Numbered from the stretch's first letter, positions 43,987-57,112 are shown. The stretch: 64,000 bases of DNA from Myoxocephalus aenaeus (GCA_038501785.1 JBAMJR010000189.1:6535001-6599000), one strand, 5' to 3'. Numbers and translations are program-made. The notes: generated by a model from the letters alone, not told the origin.

Positions 43987-44205
43987 CAACCTCCGCTTCT
44001 GAAGAGTGAAGCCGAAGCTTCATGTGTTTAACCTGCACTCTCTCTCTCCTGACCACCAGGGGGTGACTCTTCTGGTTGTATAGAAGTATATGCTTCATGT
44101 GTTGAAGCTGCATTCTCTCTCCTGACCACCAGGGGGCGACTCCTCTGGTTGTATAGAAGTCTATGCTTCATGTGTTAAAGCTGGATTCTCTCTCCTGAAC
44201 CAGTG
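43987..44205 (-). repeat. Interspersed repeat family S, copy 3 (two full units and a partial)
   Basis: Inverted orientation. Starts with the family's 3' end ('gtcaacctccgcttctgaag'), then tandem ~73-bp units with 'gaccaccagggggtgac' (44051-44067) and 'gaccaccagggggcgac' (44124-44140). The third unit is broken at 'ctcctgaaccagtg'. The upstream unique part is missing. Confidence 0.8.
44123..44138 (+). promoter_or_regulatory. CTCF-like core motif
   Basis: Reads TGACCACCAGGGGGCG, a full match to the 16-position CTCF core consensus YGRCCASYAGRKGGCR, here on the plus strand. Functional binding is unproven. Confidence 0.5.
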
Positions 44206-46910
44206 TTGCTAACTCTCTGTTAGCCACACAAACACAGCATCCCTGCAGCTCATGAATGTGGCTATGAATCATGATGTTTTGAAATTAAAAAAGATATAAA
44301 TCTGTGAGGTTGTGTTCATGGATAGATGTTATGCTGCGTTGTAGACAACTGGAATTATCACCCGTCAAAATGTCCAACTTCCGACCTCCCAAGTGTTCCA
44401 GGTGCACAAAACAGAACGTAAACAAGAGACACGGCTATCCGTGACGAACTGATGTTTAAACACCAGAAGGGAAGCCTGCACATTTTTTCTGTTTTACCAA
44501 ATAACCGTAGAGATGATAACTTTCACAGATTGTTTACCGTAACCGGCTAACGAAATAACGACATATTTCGACATCAATCTGTACGCAACATTAGTTTACG
44601 CTCGCTTCACAAGACTTACAGATTTCCGATTCTTGATTTTATAAATGAAAGTGTCTTTAATCTCGTCTGCGTTTTATCTGGACACCAGACGCCTGAAGTG
44701 ACGAGTGTAAACAGGACCTTTTACAGAGTGCTGTTTAACTACAGGGGGATGCGAGCGCTAAAGAGATAAATACAACATGAGGGAGCTCTGATAGAATGTC
44801 CTCACACGCTAAAATGTTTACGGTACATTTCTAGGTATTAGAGACTTTGTTTAGAGGATTGTTTGGCCTGTTGGGAATGAAGATCATTCAACAAGATCTA
44901 GCTTTTCTGCATCAAGGCATCATTAGTGTTGCTGTTGCTGGGGCACACAAGTACATAATAAAATACTTTCTTTAAGAAATACATAATAAAACAGCAATTT
45001 TAAATGATTAAATAAATAAAAACTTTGCACATACTGAGATTCATCATTTGAGCTCACAATAACCCAATAAAAAACTAAAGTGGGATCATGGTAATTAATC
45101 TCTCATCCTTCTGTCTGCAGACGAATGGCAATGTCTATCTTATTTCTGACATCAACACATTTTTTGACGCATTTAATAAAGCATTATTGCAGTCAACGTC
45201 CACTGAGTTGTGTTCTGTTCAATATGCAGCCCGTTCTCCCTCCCAACCACAATTAAAATAACATTATACTACAACATAATAGTATATATCACACCTATGG
45301 TGCATGTGGATGCGCATACATGTGTGCATGCAGCTTTCACTTAAGGTTCCCGGTTTGGGGTTTGTAAACATGGTCGCCCTGCAGGGAGCTGGTCTGGGAG
45401 GACGGAACACTAGACCTTCACCTAGGAGACCACTGTTAGGGTCCCATGTGAAACATTGACTTTCAACCTAACCAAAAAGTTGTTTCCTTTGAACACAGAA
45501 GTTTATTTTGAAAAGATAGTATATGCGTGGCAAGCATCTGATTATTATGGAAGTGTGAGAAAACGACAATCTAAATTTGGCAAATGATGTAAAATAAAAC
45601 ACAAAAAGAAGAAGAATGTATTAGTTGCAGCTGCGTTTTTGATGGGAATTCAAGCCTTGAATACTTTGGGAAGATGCTTTACTTTACTGGTCTTTAATTT
45701 CCTATTCATTTCCTGTAAAGAACGATGTAATGAGGGACATTAAGACAAAGCTCTTTAGCTCTTCCAGTTTAGGTTGTTGTGTTGAGTTTATAAGCTTCTG
45801 TTGGTTTTCAAAGGAAAAAGCAATAAAATCTTAAAGACTGGAAAAACTAAACGAGACCATTTAAAAGCAGGAAAACTTTCATTGTTAGAAACTTGAATCT
45901 CAGTATATGTGGCATTATCAGGTTACCTGCTTACTGAAAGACTCTAGGTTATGATAGCAATCAGTAAAAATGCATTACTTGAATAGATTTAGTCTCCATG
46001 TTCACAATAATAATAAAAGAAACTTGCTCCTCGACATTTACAGTAACATATCAGTTCCTTCCTCAGAGACATTCTGTAACAGCTGTGAGAAACTTTAGTC
46101 ACATCTGTCCAGTTGTGTTACTTGTCACTGTTTTCAGACGAAATCCTCAAGATGCCAAAAACAAGAAGGAAAGAAAAAAAATCCTCCAGCTGCATTTTCT
46201 AACCTGGAGTTTGAACCGAACATTCAAGCCCTGGAGTCACAAATCCATAAAATCAGCAAAAGCATGACAAATATGTTGAAGCAGCGAAGCAGACACGGCG
46301 TCTGTCCCAGAGTCCAGCTGAAGTTCAACAGGACAAATTATTTCTTTTGTTTATGTTTTGTTTTGTTTTGTTTTAATCCCAAAGTGATATTAAAAGGTAC
46401 ACATCCTGTTCAAACTATGACGCCAATGTATGAATCCAGAGCCTGAATGTGAGTTTGTGTGATTTACAGACTGGAAAGTCATCAGGACACACTCATCAGG
46501 GATCCACAGACACAAAGCAGCTACCAGATATTTATGAGTCTTACTCCTGAGGAGGAATCAGACTGTGCAGATGGACCACCTGCAGGTTTCAGCCATGACT
46601 GTGCAGCCCGACTCGGACGATGAACGACTGTTTCCTGCTTGTAATTACTCCCTATTACGGGCAACGCGGTGACGGCATCGAATCTGTGAGCCAGGGGAGT
46701 AGAGTTCAGCTTCTTCCTGTCAGATATATTATGCCAGTAGTATTTTAAAGCAGTGACCATGTGTTATGTCCGGATAACGGTTTGAAGACATATTTGCTAC
46801 AACTCATGATTGTAAAACCTTTGTTAGACTTTAAGCTACCCACAAATCCCTCATTCCTTCAAAGCGTCAGTAAAAACAAAAACATCTGTAAGACTGGATG
46901 ACTTAACATT
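44206..46910. other. Unrecognised stretch
   Basis: About 2.7 kb without a supported gene. It contains a 'tgctgcgttgtagacaactgg' segment near 44332 that resembles the end of a dispersed teleost repeat, and a short TTTTG run near 46358-46372. ORFs are below 90 codons without domains. Confidence 0.4.
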
Positions 46911-47465
46911 GTTACGTTTAGTTGTGCCTTACGCTGTTACCTTGCGCGGTTACGTCACATTGTTACGTTGCTATGTTACGTTGTTACATTGCAATGTTAT
47001 GTTACCTCGTTCCTTACATTGTTACGTTACGTTGTTTTGTTGTTGAGTTACATTGTTGCATTGCATTGTTGGATTCTGTTGTTACATTGTGTTGTTAAGT
47101 TGCGTTGTTACGTTGCGATATTACATTACCTCGTTCCTTACGCTGTTACATTGTGTTGTTAAGTTGCGTTGTTACGTTGCGATATTACATTACCTCGTTC
47201 CTTACGCTGTTACGTTATGCTGTTGCGTTATGCTGTTGTGTTATGCTGTTGCGTTATGCTGTTACGTTGCGCAGTTACGTCACATTGTTACGTTGTTATG
47301 TTGCAATGTTACATTGCAATGTTACCTTACCTTGTACCTTACATTGTTACGTTAAGTTGTTTTGTTGCAATGTTACAACGTTATGTTGTTGAGTTACGTT
47401 GTTGAGTTACGTTGTTGAGTTACATTAGGCTGCTTCTTTACGCTGTTGCGTTACATAGTTCTGAT
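46911..47465. repeat. GTTAC-rich minisatellite
   Basis: About 550 bp of irregular short units such as 'tgttacgttgc', 'attacctcgttccttacgct' and 'gttatgctgttgc'. A higher-order block of 64 bp ('tgttaagttgcgttgttacg' onward) is duplicated at 47090-47153 and 47154-47217. The Cys/Leu/Tyr-rich ORFs across it are products of the periodicity. Confidence 0.9.
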
Positions 47466-48779
47466 AAATGTATACATCGCATTGTTACGTATTATTAAGA
47501 GAACCTTTTTACGACAGTTCATCACCCCAAAAAATGTGCTTCCACTGCCCTTTCTACCAAAAATGTATATTTAACCAGTGATGTTGGTAAATGATGTCGA
47601 CATCTCATTATTCTCACAAAGGCAAAATATTGTAAAAACCCTTGAAAATGAATGCTGTTAACTTTTTGAATAAAAAATGCTGCATCTTCTTGCATTTTCA
47701 CATTTTCACATTTTCCTCAAATGATGAGGTTTTCTTGCTTCGTCATTCTGCTTTCACACATATTTCCATGTCGTGGAGAGTTTATGTGAAGAACTTTCAA
47801 AGAACAGATTTTCTGCGAATGACTCCATCACTCACACCCGTTTATGAAATAAATGACCTCAGTCGGTCTGGTAAGTAGTCTTTTAATACAAACTATGATC
47901 TTTTATTGAACCGTAACCCATTAAATCTTGTATTTATTGCCTAAACCTAACCAGTCTTTTCATGTTGCATTGCACGTTTCTGAAGGGGATCAATGTGGAA
48001 GGGTGGTGCTCTAAAATGTCTCGTGAAAATGTTTGGAAACTCTTTTACCGGCACATTTTTGGGGGAAATAAAGACGTGAGGACACTCAGCGAATTCCCCA
48101 AATGACGTGTCACCAGTATTACTGTTGGTCATAAATGTGTAATTTGTAATGTGTAACATTCCACATTGTGCCCCATGCAGTGTGGAGTTTAGCAACAGCA
48201 CAACCAACCAAAGGAAGAACCTAAATCTATGACCACAGTTGAACTCTTTCACTAATTATAATACAATAATATAAATTAAGTAATACTGTAGCCTGAAGGG
48301 TTTCACAAGAACTTGAGAAGCAGAGCTGTTCTCTACAAGCAGAACAGGCGTATCTCTTTTAAGGATTAAGGATGGCAGTGAATGTAACACATGTATTAAT
48401 ACTTAAAAGCGGTTGGAAAAAAAAAGTGAATGTAGCTTCACTGGAAAGTATCCCAACACCTCAGGCAATCGTAAAAACGTTAATAAAAAAGAGCTGCGAT
48501 CAAACCAGACAGGGTTGCAGTTAAAGAAGAAAAAGCACGTTCTCTTGTGCGTGTGTGAACATGTTGATGCGCTGATGATGACAGAGTGAATGCATGGCAG
48601 CTTTCTAACAGGCAATAATTGAGACGTACGACATAACTTCAATGTGATAACTTGAATTTACAAGTGTGGAGAGTAAAATATGCTTCGGAAATACTTAACG
48701 AAACGTTGGAACAACATGAACAAATGAGTCCGTTTTGGATGCCATATCTCAATAATAACCAACTTGTCGTACATTGTTC
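47466..48779. other. Unrecognised stretch
   Basis: No supported gene. A minus-strand 101-codon ORF (47947-48252) has a hydrophobic start but no recognisable domain or supporting context. Confidence 0.4.
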
Positions 48780-48982
48780 TTTACAGCATTAAAAGGGTTA
48801 TATGTAGCATGAGCACCTTTTTTCAAGAGTTCTTTACAGCACCAATAATTTCGTATTTGATCATTGTGCTATAAAAGAACAATCTACAGATTCTGGAGCA
48901 CCAACGAGATCCTACGTAGAACCATCTGAGCTTTCTCGAGAAACCATCCCTTTAGGTTTCTATCTAGCACTTAAAGGTTCTA

Positions 48983-49558
48983 CAGTCAGGTCCATAAATA
49001 TTTGGACATTGACACATTTTTCATTATTTTGGCTCTGTACACCACAACAATGGAGTTGAAATGAAAGTGCAGACTTTCAGTTTTAATTTGAGGGTATTTA
49101 CATCCAAATCAGGTGAACGGTGTAGGAACTACAACAAATTCAAATGTGGCCACCCTCTTTTTAAGGGACCAAAAGTAATTGGACAAATTAATATAATCAT
49201 AAATCTAATTGTCACTTTTAATACTTTGTTGAAAATCCTTTGCAGTCAATGACAGCCTGAAGTCTGGATTCCATAGACATCACCAGACGCTGGGTTTCGT
49301 CCCTGGTGATACTCTGCCAGGCCTCTACTGCAACCGTCTTCAGTTCCTGCTGGTTCTTGGGACATTTTCCCTTCAGTTTTGTCTTCAGCAAGTGAAATGC
49401 ATGCTCAATTGGATTCAGGTCAGGTGATTGACTTGGCCATTGCAGAACATTCCACTTCTTTGCCTTAAAAAACTTTTCATTTCAACTCCATTGTCGTGGT
49501 GTACAGAGCCAAAATAATGAAAAATGTGTCAATGTCCAAATATTTATGGACCTGACTG
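48983..49558 (-). mobile_element. Tc1-like internal-deletion derivative (576 bp)
   Basis: Inverted ends CAGTCAGGTCCATAAATATT and AATATTTATGGACCTGACTG, flanked by TA at 48981-48982 and 49559-49560. The right half repeats the terminal ~90 bp in inverse order directly after a short coding remnant, so most of the gene was lost in one deletion. The element at 10209-10482 is a one-ended relative. Confidence 0.92.
49218..49466 (-). pseudogene. Tc1-like transposase C-terminal fragment
   Basis: 83 codons, open from the deletion junction to a TAA: KKWNVLQWPSQSPDLNPIEH… AFHLLKTKLKGK… SRLQAVIDCKGFSTKY. The NPIEH segment contains the third catalytic residue (Glu). Both Asp residues and the DNA-binding domains are deleted. 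No start codon remains. Confidence 0.88.
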
Positions 49559-49890
49559 TATGTAGAACCAGCTAAGCTTTCGGGAGAAACCATAATCTCA
49601 GGTTTTTCGATAGCATTAAGAGGTTCTACTTAACAACATCTTAACTATCTTGAGAAAAAAAACATCCTCTTAGGTTTCTCCATTACACTTAAAAGGTTCT
49701 AAGTAGAACCATCTGAGCTGGAGAACTAGAAGCATGTATTGATCACTTCTCCACCAGTGTTTTTATTCTACAGATCTAATGTGTTTTCTGGTGGATCATT
49801 GATACATGATACACCTTTATTTTAGATAAGGGTTCTATGTAGAACCATGGTGGTTTGGTATGAAACCTCCAAGTGCACCGAAAACATTCC

Positions 49891-50689
49891 GTAGAGTTCA
49901 TGTCTCAGGTGTCTGGGAGTCTCCACAGAGCCTCACAGCATCCATTCTGATCCATTGATCCTAATAACCAACCGGGTTTGAAGGAAGAAGAGCTTCGTCA
50001 TTCCGCAGAGTGGAGAATTGATGTGAAGAACTTTTATTGAGCAGATTTCTGAGGATGACTCCATCGCTCACATCCGTTGATCTGTAATGAGTTTGATCTG
50101 AAGGGAGCGGTACGACACGAAGAGGATGATTGGTTTTACATGTGCAGCAGGTAAACCGTGTCCACGTGGCTGCATAGTCGCATTCAATCCCTTCCACAGG
50201 CAGATGTATGAGGTCACCTGTGTTGCCTGGTTGGAAATAGAGGATTGTCTCATAACTCCATCAAGCTTCGAAAGCTGGAGTTCTGCAGTAACTAAAAAAC
50301 CACATGACATACATGTATTTAACCCTGGAAGATCACAGGGTTAAATTCTGCAGCAGACATGATTCGATTTGATTTAACTCGCCAATAAAAGAAGAAACCC
50401 ACAGCTTTAAAAGAGCACATCATAACAGCAAATTTAGTTCCTCCAGTTCTGTCCAATGTCAATGTCTCTCGGGGACGATTTAGATCTGTGAATGTCGGAA
50501 ATACAAATTCCCTGAGTGGGAGGGAAATCTTCTCAGCAATGAAGAAGTTGGACAGAATCAATGTCAGCGGAGTGTAAAGTAACACAAAGTCTCTGCTGCC
50601 TCTTTAAAAGAGTTCCCAGCCAGTTTGAACATATTGCAGTAAAGTTGTTACGCTTTACGCTAAGGTAGGAAAGGTGGTTTATTATTGAA
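49891..50689. other. Unrecognised stretch
   Basis: Short ORFs only; no domain, terminus or array recognised. Confidence 0.4.
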
Positions 50690-51325
50690 AACATTAATGC
50701 TCGCCATCTTGGATTACTGCCGTTGACCATCTTGTTTTTGTGCAACCAGTGAACAGGAAGTGACCATATCTGCACTGAGTGACGTAGACGTCTCTGGTGT
50801 CGACCTGTCAATCAACCTGTAGCCCCCCCCCACGCCCCCCCCAAAGCATCCCCTGCTATATGCTATATGGTCTGTTTGACTCTAAATGACCATCGTTTAC
50901 AATGTTTACTGAGGGAATAAATCAAGAGAGAAGTAGAGTAATTTATATAGACTTCTATACAACCAGAGGAGTCGTCCCCTAGTGGTCAGTAGAGAGAACG
51001 CAGCTTTAACACATGAAGCATAGACTTCTATACAACCAGAGAGGTCTCCCCCTTGTGGTCAGGAGAGAGAATGCAGCTTTAACACATGAAGCATATACTT
51101 CTATACAACCAGAGGAGTCTCCCCTGATGGTCAAGAGAGAGAATGCAGCTTTAACACGTGAAGCATATACTTCTATACAACCAGAGGAGTCTCCCCCTGA
51201 TGGTCAAGAGAGAGAATGCAGCTTTAACACGAGGCATATACTTCTATACAACCAGAGGAGTCGCTCCCTGGTGGTCAGGAGAGAGAATGCAGCTTTAGGA
51301 AGAACCGGAGGTTGCCGCCTGTCTG
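50690..51325 (+). repeat. Interspersed repeat family S, copy 4 (five units)
   Basis: Most complete copy: 'gccatcttggattactgccg', 'aacaggaagtgaccatatc', 'gacgtagacgtctctgg', a C-rich stretch, 'ggtctgtttgactctaaatg', 'gagggaataaatcaagagag', then five ~68-75-bp units with cores near 50974, 51047, 51120, 51190 and 51262, and the 3' end 'agaaccggaggttgccgcct'. Cores vary: 'cccctagtgg', 'ccccttgtgg', 'cccctgatgg' (twice) and 'tccctggtgg'. It lacks the LINE tail found in copy 1. The 141-codon ORF across it is a repeat artefact. Confidence 0.8.
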
Positions 51326-52544
51326 AAACACATTATTTCCAATGGCTTGCCCAACTTTGGGCGCTGTGTGTTGTGATGTGCACAAAACCCAGCAAAAAGC
51401 GCAGATATCTTTTAAATTTACGAACATCATATGTGTAATTTATGGCACAAAGGATCAAAAAACATATTTGTCTCTCGCTGTGGAATATTGTACTTTTTGT
51501 TTTGTGAAATAATTTCTCATGAATTTTCCATGCCTCTCCATTAGCCACCAGTAGCTCCGTGGTCTGCCGTTGACAGGAGAGCTCACACAGACGACCTCAA
51601 AGCTCAGGCCTGGGATTTTTTTTCATCCTCCACCATTTCGGCAATGATACTTTATCACGTCACAGCTGCACTTTTTTTTAGGTTTCTATGCGTTTGGTCT
51701 TGAAATATGGCAGCCAGTCTGCAAGAAAAGGTTGAAACATCAGAGGAGTAATTTGCACAGCGGTGAGTGTTTATAATCAAAGTGAGGAAAAGTATGTATG
51801 TATGCTCCAACTATTAAATCAAAACCACACATTTTAAAGCATTCCATTTAAAATGTTCCTCACCCTCCTTTAATGGTGCCGTGCTATATTTTTTATTTTA
51901 TGTTTCCTGTTTGCATCCTTGACTTAAAGGACAGCATGTGTTTTGTCTTATACAACCAGCCGAGAGGAGGCGAGAGGCGAGCAGCGAGCTGCAGGCCCGG
52001 CTAGCTTCATCACACATGTTGACGTGCGCTAAGCCGTGTTTGTGTTTGTGAGCTGTGAGTAAACAGCAGGATCTTCAGCGTACACGGCGCCAAGTGGAGC
52101 ACGGATGGAGGATTTAATCGTTAGTGAGGAACACGATGAGCAGAGGGAGGGAAGAAAACACTGAGTTTGGTTTTTAATTTGAAAGAGTTTTGATTATTAC
52201 GCTTTTAGGAACAAATAAACCATGTGACCACATGCTAATGCAAGCACACACGTGCTAAGCTAACAGCTAATACGTACGGTATGACAACATCACAATTGAT
52301 ATATTTATTTATGGAAACCAAACATTAAAAGAAAAAATAACCTAATTTACAAAAAATTATACTTGATTTAAGTAGAAAAACATGAAGAAAATACGTTTTG
52401 TTTTCGGAGGTTTTGAGAGATCTGAGATTTAACTGCCTCGATTAAAGTGGAGAATTGGGAAGCTTTTAAGGAAGAAAAAAGTTAAGATTTCAAGAATAAT
52501 TGGTAACAAAATTAATGTTTTGCGGAAACAGCTGATAGTTTATG
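51326..52544. other. Unrecognised stretch
   Basis: No supported feature. Confidence 0.4.
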
Positions 52545-53388
52545 AGCTGTGAGTTGTGCTTTCTCGTCCGCCTCGACCTTTTAAAAACACAAACAACAAC
52601 ACAACATGTGTCTGCTTATTGACTCCACTTGCTTGGCTTTAATTGGTATTTGGTTTGGAAGTTGGTGGAGTCATTTCTACTCGTCCTCCTGCGGTGTGAG
52701 GTGCGATTTCCCGAATGATAAAAGAAGATTTCACCGAATTTACTTTCTTTGTTTCCGTCACGTCACACAACGAACCAGGTAGAAGTCTCATCATCAGGAC
52801 ATTCACTCGTTTTATTTCAGGTGCTGCATGAACAAAACTATCTGCCATATTTTCCCCATTCAATTAAAGCACAACAACAATACATTAGCAGAAAGGCAGT
52901 TTCACAACCCCGTCTCAAACCCTGTCTCAGGATCTGATGTCACCGTCCTTCGTGCTGTTTCAGGGGAGTTTGGAAGTTGGTGGAGTAATTTGTTGTACTC
53001 TTCATCCTGGAGTGTGAGGTGTCCTTCTTTTTACGAATGATAAGGGAAGTTTTGTGCTCAGATATCTCAATATGTACTTGCTTCCTCTCAGTTATGTGCT
53101 GTAATGAACCATTTATCATTTAGAACAAAGAATCAAGACATACATTCGCTTGTTTACATCAGGTGCTGCACGAACAAAAATGTCTGCCATCTTCTTCCCA
53201 TTTCATTTAAGTACAACATAAAGAAATCAACATAAAAACAGTTTCATAGCAACACAAACCGGTCTCCCTTTTCTCTGCCGCAGTTTTAAACACATGGTTG
53301 ATATTGAAACAAAACAAAAAAGTGCAAACAAAACTATTAAATAAAGAGTCGTGAGTTCTTCTTCCTCCACCTCGATGTAACCCACGGG

Positions 53389-53390
53389 TA

Positions 53391-53429
<39 letters not shown>

Positions 53430-53456
53430 TATTACTATTAATAATAGTATTATCAT
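53389..53456. repeat. (ATT)n microsatellite
   Basis: ATT units with interruptions, inside the candidate LTR. Confidence 0.9.
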
Positions 53457-53819
53457 TATGACTTATTAATAGTATGAATTACTAACTAGATACATTATAA
53501 ACATTATTATTATTATAAAACCCCGGACCGGGGATATGGATAAATATCCAGGTCAGGGCAGAGCACTTCCTGTCCCATTGATCCTCTGCAGACAGCGGTG
53601 AGTGTAGTAACAGAGGAGCTGTTTTAACTTGTATCTATCTCCCGCTTACTTAGAGTGACCAGCAACCTGTAGGTAGACGGACTACTGCGGGTTAACAATT
53701 GACTAGCTTCCACTAGCTTAGCTATTAGCTCCACCTGTTTTATGTTTTGTTTTGTTGCATGTAGGTTTGTCTCCTTGATTTCCCCCTGAGTGGGTTAAAT
53801 TGTTTTGTGTAACCTAGAG

Positions 53820-53930
<111 letters not shown>

Positions 53931-54559
53931 ACTGTTAACGTTTGTGTTTTGTTGACTGTTCTTTGTGACCTGTTAGGTCAGGGGGGTTTTGTATAGCGCC
54001 TGGACACCAGCACAGACCAGATAATTGATGGCGAGCTATTCATCACGAGAACGGAGTTCCCCCCATCCTTGCTACACGTAGGATTATGTGATGAACTCTT
54101 TCTTTTCTTCCCCGTAAAAACCCCCAAGATCTGAACTTTTCACACCAACGTCCACAGCGCGTGTTATTGGTTGTCAGTAAATATTTGTTGCATGTGTATT
54201 TGTGTGGACATTGTGATTATTGTTGTTATTTGAAGATATCACAGTAAAAAGAAACTGGTTGATCTACACTAACTAACGACTGATGTTTCTCACTCGAATT
54301 GGGCTCCGCAGCCGAACCTAGCAGTTAATTGTGCTAGTCCGCTTGATTTGAAAAATAGCCACAGGTTACATCGACCTCTTAAAACAAAACATGTGTCTGC
54401 TTATTGATTCCAGGTAACACAATCCCCCCCCCCCCCTCCCCAAAAAAAGGTGATGCACAAACAGAACCATCTGCTGCCTCGTTCTCATTTCTTCTTCGTG
54501 GTCTAAATAAATAAATTCCTCAGGAAGTTCATTTAAATTAAAGCAACTATAAGAAAACT

Positions 54560-55020
54560 AAAACCTATTCAGCACCAAGCCCTGTTTTGCCTCTTTTTCC
54601 GTGAAAAAAAGTGTGTTTTAAAAACAGCACCTTGCATATCTCCGTATCCACAAAGTCGATTAAATTAATTTAAATTGCTAAAATACTGTAACTCTTGTGA
54701 GATGAGGCCTGTGGTTCAAATAAGTGGGTATTTTTTTCCATTTTTGAACCGAAAAACATGTTTGTTTTACTGAATATGCTTCCTAACATGCTAATGCTTT
54801 CCTGGATTGTGTTTATTGTTGCAGCATTTCGATGCTTTGGGTCTTAATCTTTCTAAAAAAGGTGCACTATTAGTCTGTGGGTTGTTGTTAAGGCACGGAA
54901 AAATACTTTTTTTTTTTACTCTCGGAACTTTCGAGGAGTCTTTTTTGATACACCTTGCTCATACTCATGCTGGATGTTTATAGTTATGATCAAAATATCT
55001 TTTTTTTTTGCAGTTATACA
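54560..55020 (+). mobile_element. piggyBac-like non-autonomous element, copy 4 (partial, internally deleted)
   Basis: Left end 'acctattcagcaccaagccc' resembles the 'acctttcgcactccaagcc' end of copy 2. The body shares 'atatctccgtatccacaaag', 'ttaatttaaattgctaaaat', 'gggtcttaatctttct' and 'gctggatgtttatagttatg' with the other copies. The TTAA is mutated on the left and not found on the right. The middle present in copies 2 and 3 is missing. Confidence 0.58.
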
Positions 55021-56764
55021 TTTTTCCCCCCAAGACTTTGCTGAAAGAATACATACACAATACATATCACATCACGTGATGCTACTCGGCCAATCAAATA
55101 TGCATATTCGGATAACCATCGCAGCTTGAGTGAGAGACAGGAGAGACTGGACAAGAGGCTGAACAGTTGGATCGGTACGCGAGTGAGGAGTTACTTCACA
55201 TGGCGTTCTCCAAAAAGAGAAATGTGGACAAGAGACCAGACTCTTAAGCCAGAGTCTTTAGCCAGACTCTTTAACCAGACACTTGAATTCTTCTTCCTAA
55301 AGGCAGTTCAAAACTCGTATGTCTCATGTGTTCAGACGATTATTAAAAGCACAACGTGAAGCTTTGCTACGAGACAAAGCACAATTCGTTTGAGCAAACG
55401 TATCGACTCACATCCGAAATGATAGAACAGAATCTAAGCCCAATATGATCAGAATCCTAATGCATTCAATTCAATGTCCAACAATGATATCAACAGAGAT
55501 AATAGAGGTGAAACAAGTGGTTTCAATAACAGATATAGTCCCTCACACAGATTTTATAAGAGAATAATATAATGTCGTGGCTTTTTTGGTTGACATCACT
55601 AGACACCTGAATTAACTGAATTTAAAGCTACAGGGCAAAGACAATTAAGTTACATTTATTTTGGTAAAATGAGTACTACATTTTTCAAAACCTTTCAGTA
55701 AAGTTTGTTTTTCCATTTTTAAATCGAGCCCTTATTGAAATGAGAGAAGAATATTTATTTATTAATTATAATTAATCCAGTTAAATTGGAAAACTGATAA
55801 TAAATATTGTTGAGATATTATTTATTTATTTGATTTGACAGTCAGTTGTTGACTTCATACAGATGTTGAAAGAACTGCTTGACTACTTCAATACAGGGAC
55901 TAAATCAAGTTAGACATTACTGTGATGTTCCGGACCTTTGCATGAGGACATTTTCTCTAACTGGACCTTGTTGAACATTAGTTGAATACCCCTGCCCTAG
56001 GGTGTTTATCGTGTTAATGTTTTAAAGAAAGTGTTTTAGGTTTTAGTCAATGTGTCCTCAGACATATGATATCTTATGTTATCTTAAAGTGAAACCCGCC
56101 CTCCCCCCGTGGAGGGTTTCTGTCTCCATGAGAGCTTGAAGACTCAATGACTGCGGCTAAGTTTTCTTTTCTCTGTCACTGGACTTTAAAACTGTAAATG
56201 TGCAAACTGCAAGCACGTGTTGGTCATTACAGCTGATGGTTCACGTGTGTGACTGCTACTTTAATTCTCCGTAACGCTGACTCATGTTTTCTGTCTCATT
56301 CGTTTTTTCGGGCCTCGGTCCAGGTTAGCGTGATGACTCATGTCTGGCAAATTACAACCATAATTACAATTAATCTGCATAGATACTGTTCATGTGGCCA
56401 AACGGAAACATGTTGGTCCTTTTTAATTGATCATTCTTGTTTCAACCTTTTGTGACAGTAATTGATTTATTCTTAACAGAAACATTGAGTTTAATCTGCA
56501 GCGTCTTGTTGGTTGAACCTGTCATGCTCTGATGGTTAATGGCTCTTAATCATCTCAATGAACTAAATAAAATAAAACAAATAAATAGTTTGATGCCGGG
56601 GGACTTTGTTTTTGGATGTATTTCTTTTTGTATTATTTATATATGTATGAATGTATGTATGCAAGATTATATATATTTATTTATTTATTTATGTGTGTGC
56701 GTGTATAAGTGTATTTTTTTTGTTTACTTTGTTTTTATTTACTTTATTTGTATTTTTTATATTT
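55021..56764. other. Unrecognised stretch
   Basis: No gene supported. AT-rich ORF 56539-56889 overlaps simple-sequence DNA and then enters repeat R. Confidence 0.4.
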
Positions 56765-57112
56765 CTATGATTGAGCTGCAGGAAACTGCTCCGACTGCAG
56801 GTCTGAGGCTGCAGGTGAAACCGGATCTGGGTCTGTCCATGGTGGACTGTCTGGGTCTCTGCTGGAGGGCCCGCTGGAGTCTGAACTGAAGGAGGTTCTG
56901 GTGAACCTGCATGATGTCATCTGGTTTCAGCAGGATCCGACCTGGTGGCTCCGATGAGGAACTTTAAGAAGAACTCTATAGAACCAGACCATCTTCTCTC
57001 TGGTGGTCTGGGTACTGATGGAAATCTATAGAGGATCAGGACTAGACTGAGGTCTATAGAGGACCAGGACTAAACTGAGACTGGTTCAAGACCAGTTAGA
57101 AGTTCCTCACAA
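56765..57112 (+). repeat. Dispersed repeat family R, uninterrupted copy
   Basis: 'ctgcaggtctgaggctgcag', 'gtccatggtggactg', 'gtctatagaggaccaggact' and 'gaccagttagaagttcctca' occur in one block; the corresponding parts at 37618-37704 and 38950-39135 are separated by Harbinger-like copy B. Confidence 0.65.

Larger units (their letters stand above)
48780..49890. repeat. Tandem repeat with 'ttctacgtagaacc' units, split by a Tc1-like element
   Basis: About five diverged units of 60-75 bp with palindrome-like 'ttct(a)(c/t)gtagaacc', then 'atctgagctttctcgagaaa' and 'cttaaaggttct'. Units occur on both sides of the Tc1-like derivative at 48983-49558, which inserted into one of them. Confidence 0.7.

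Noticed and set aside
46968..47405. Cys/Tyr/Leu-rich ORFs resembling a small membrane protein
   Set aside because: Products of the GTTAC minisatellite in several overlapping frames.
47947..48252. 101-codon minus-strand ORF with a hydrophobic N-terminus
   Set aside because: A signal-peptide-like start alone is weak; no domain, no exon signals and no repeat context support it.
48780..49890. Regular repeats with spacer-like differences, considered as a CRISPR-type array
   Set aside because: Units are diverged tandem repeats without conserved repeats and unique spacers, and the setting is a vertebrate genome. The same holds for all arrays here.
51013..51438. 141-codon ORF with repeated YNQR...RRENAAL segments
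   Set aside because: The ~73-bp units of family S are being translated; unit lengths vary and break the frame between types.
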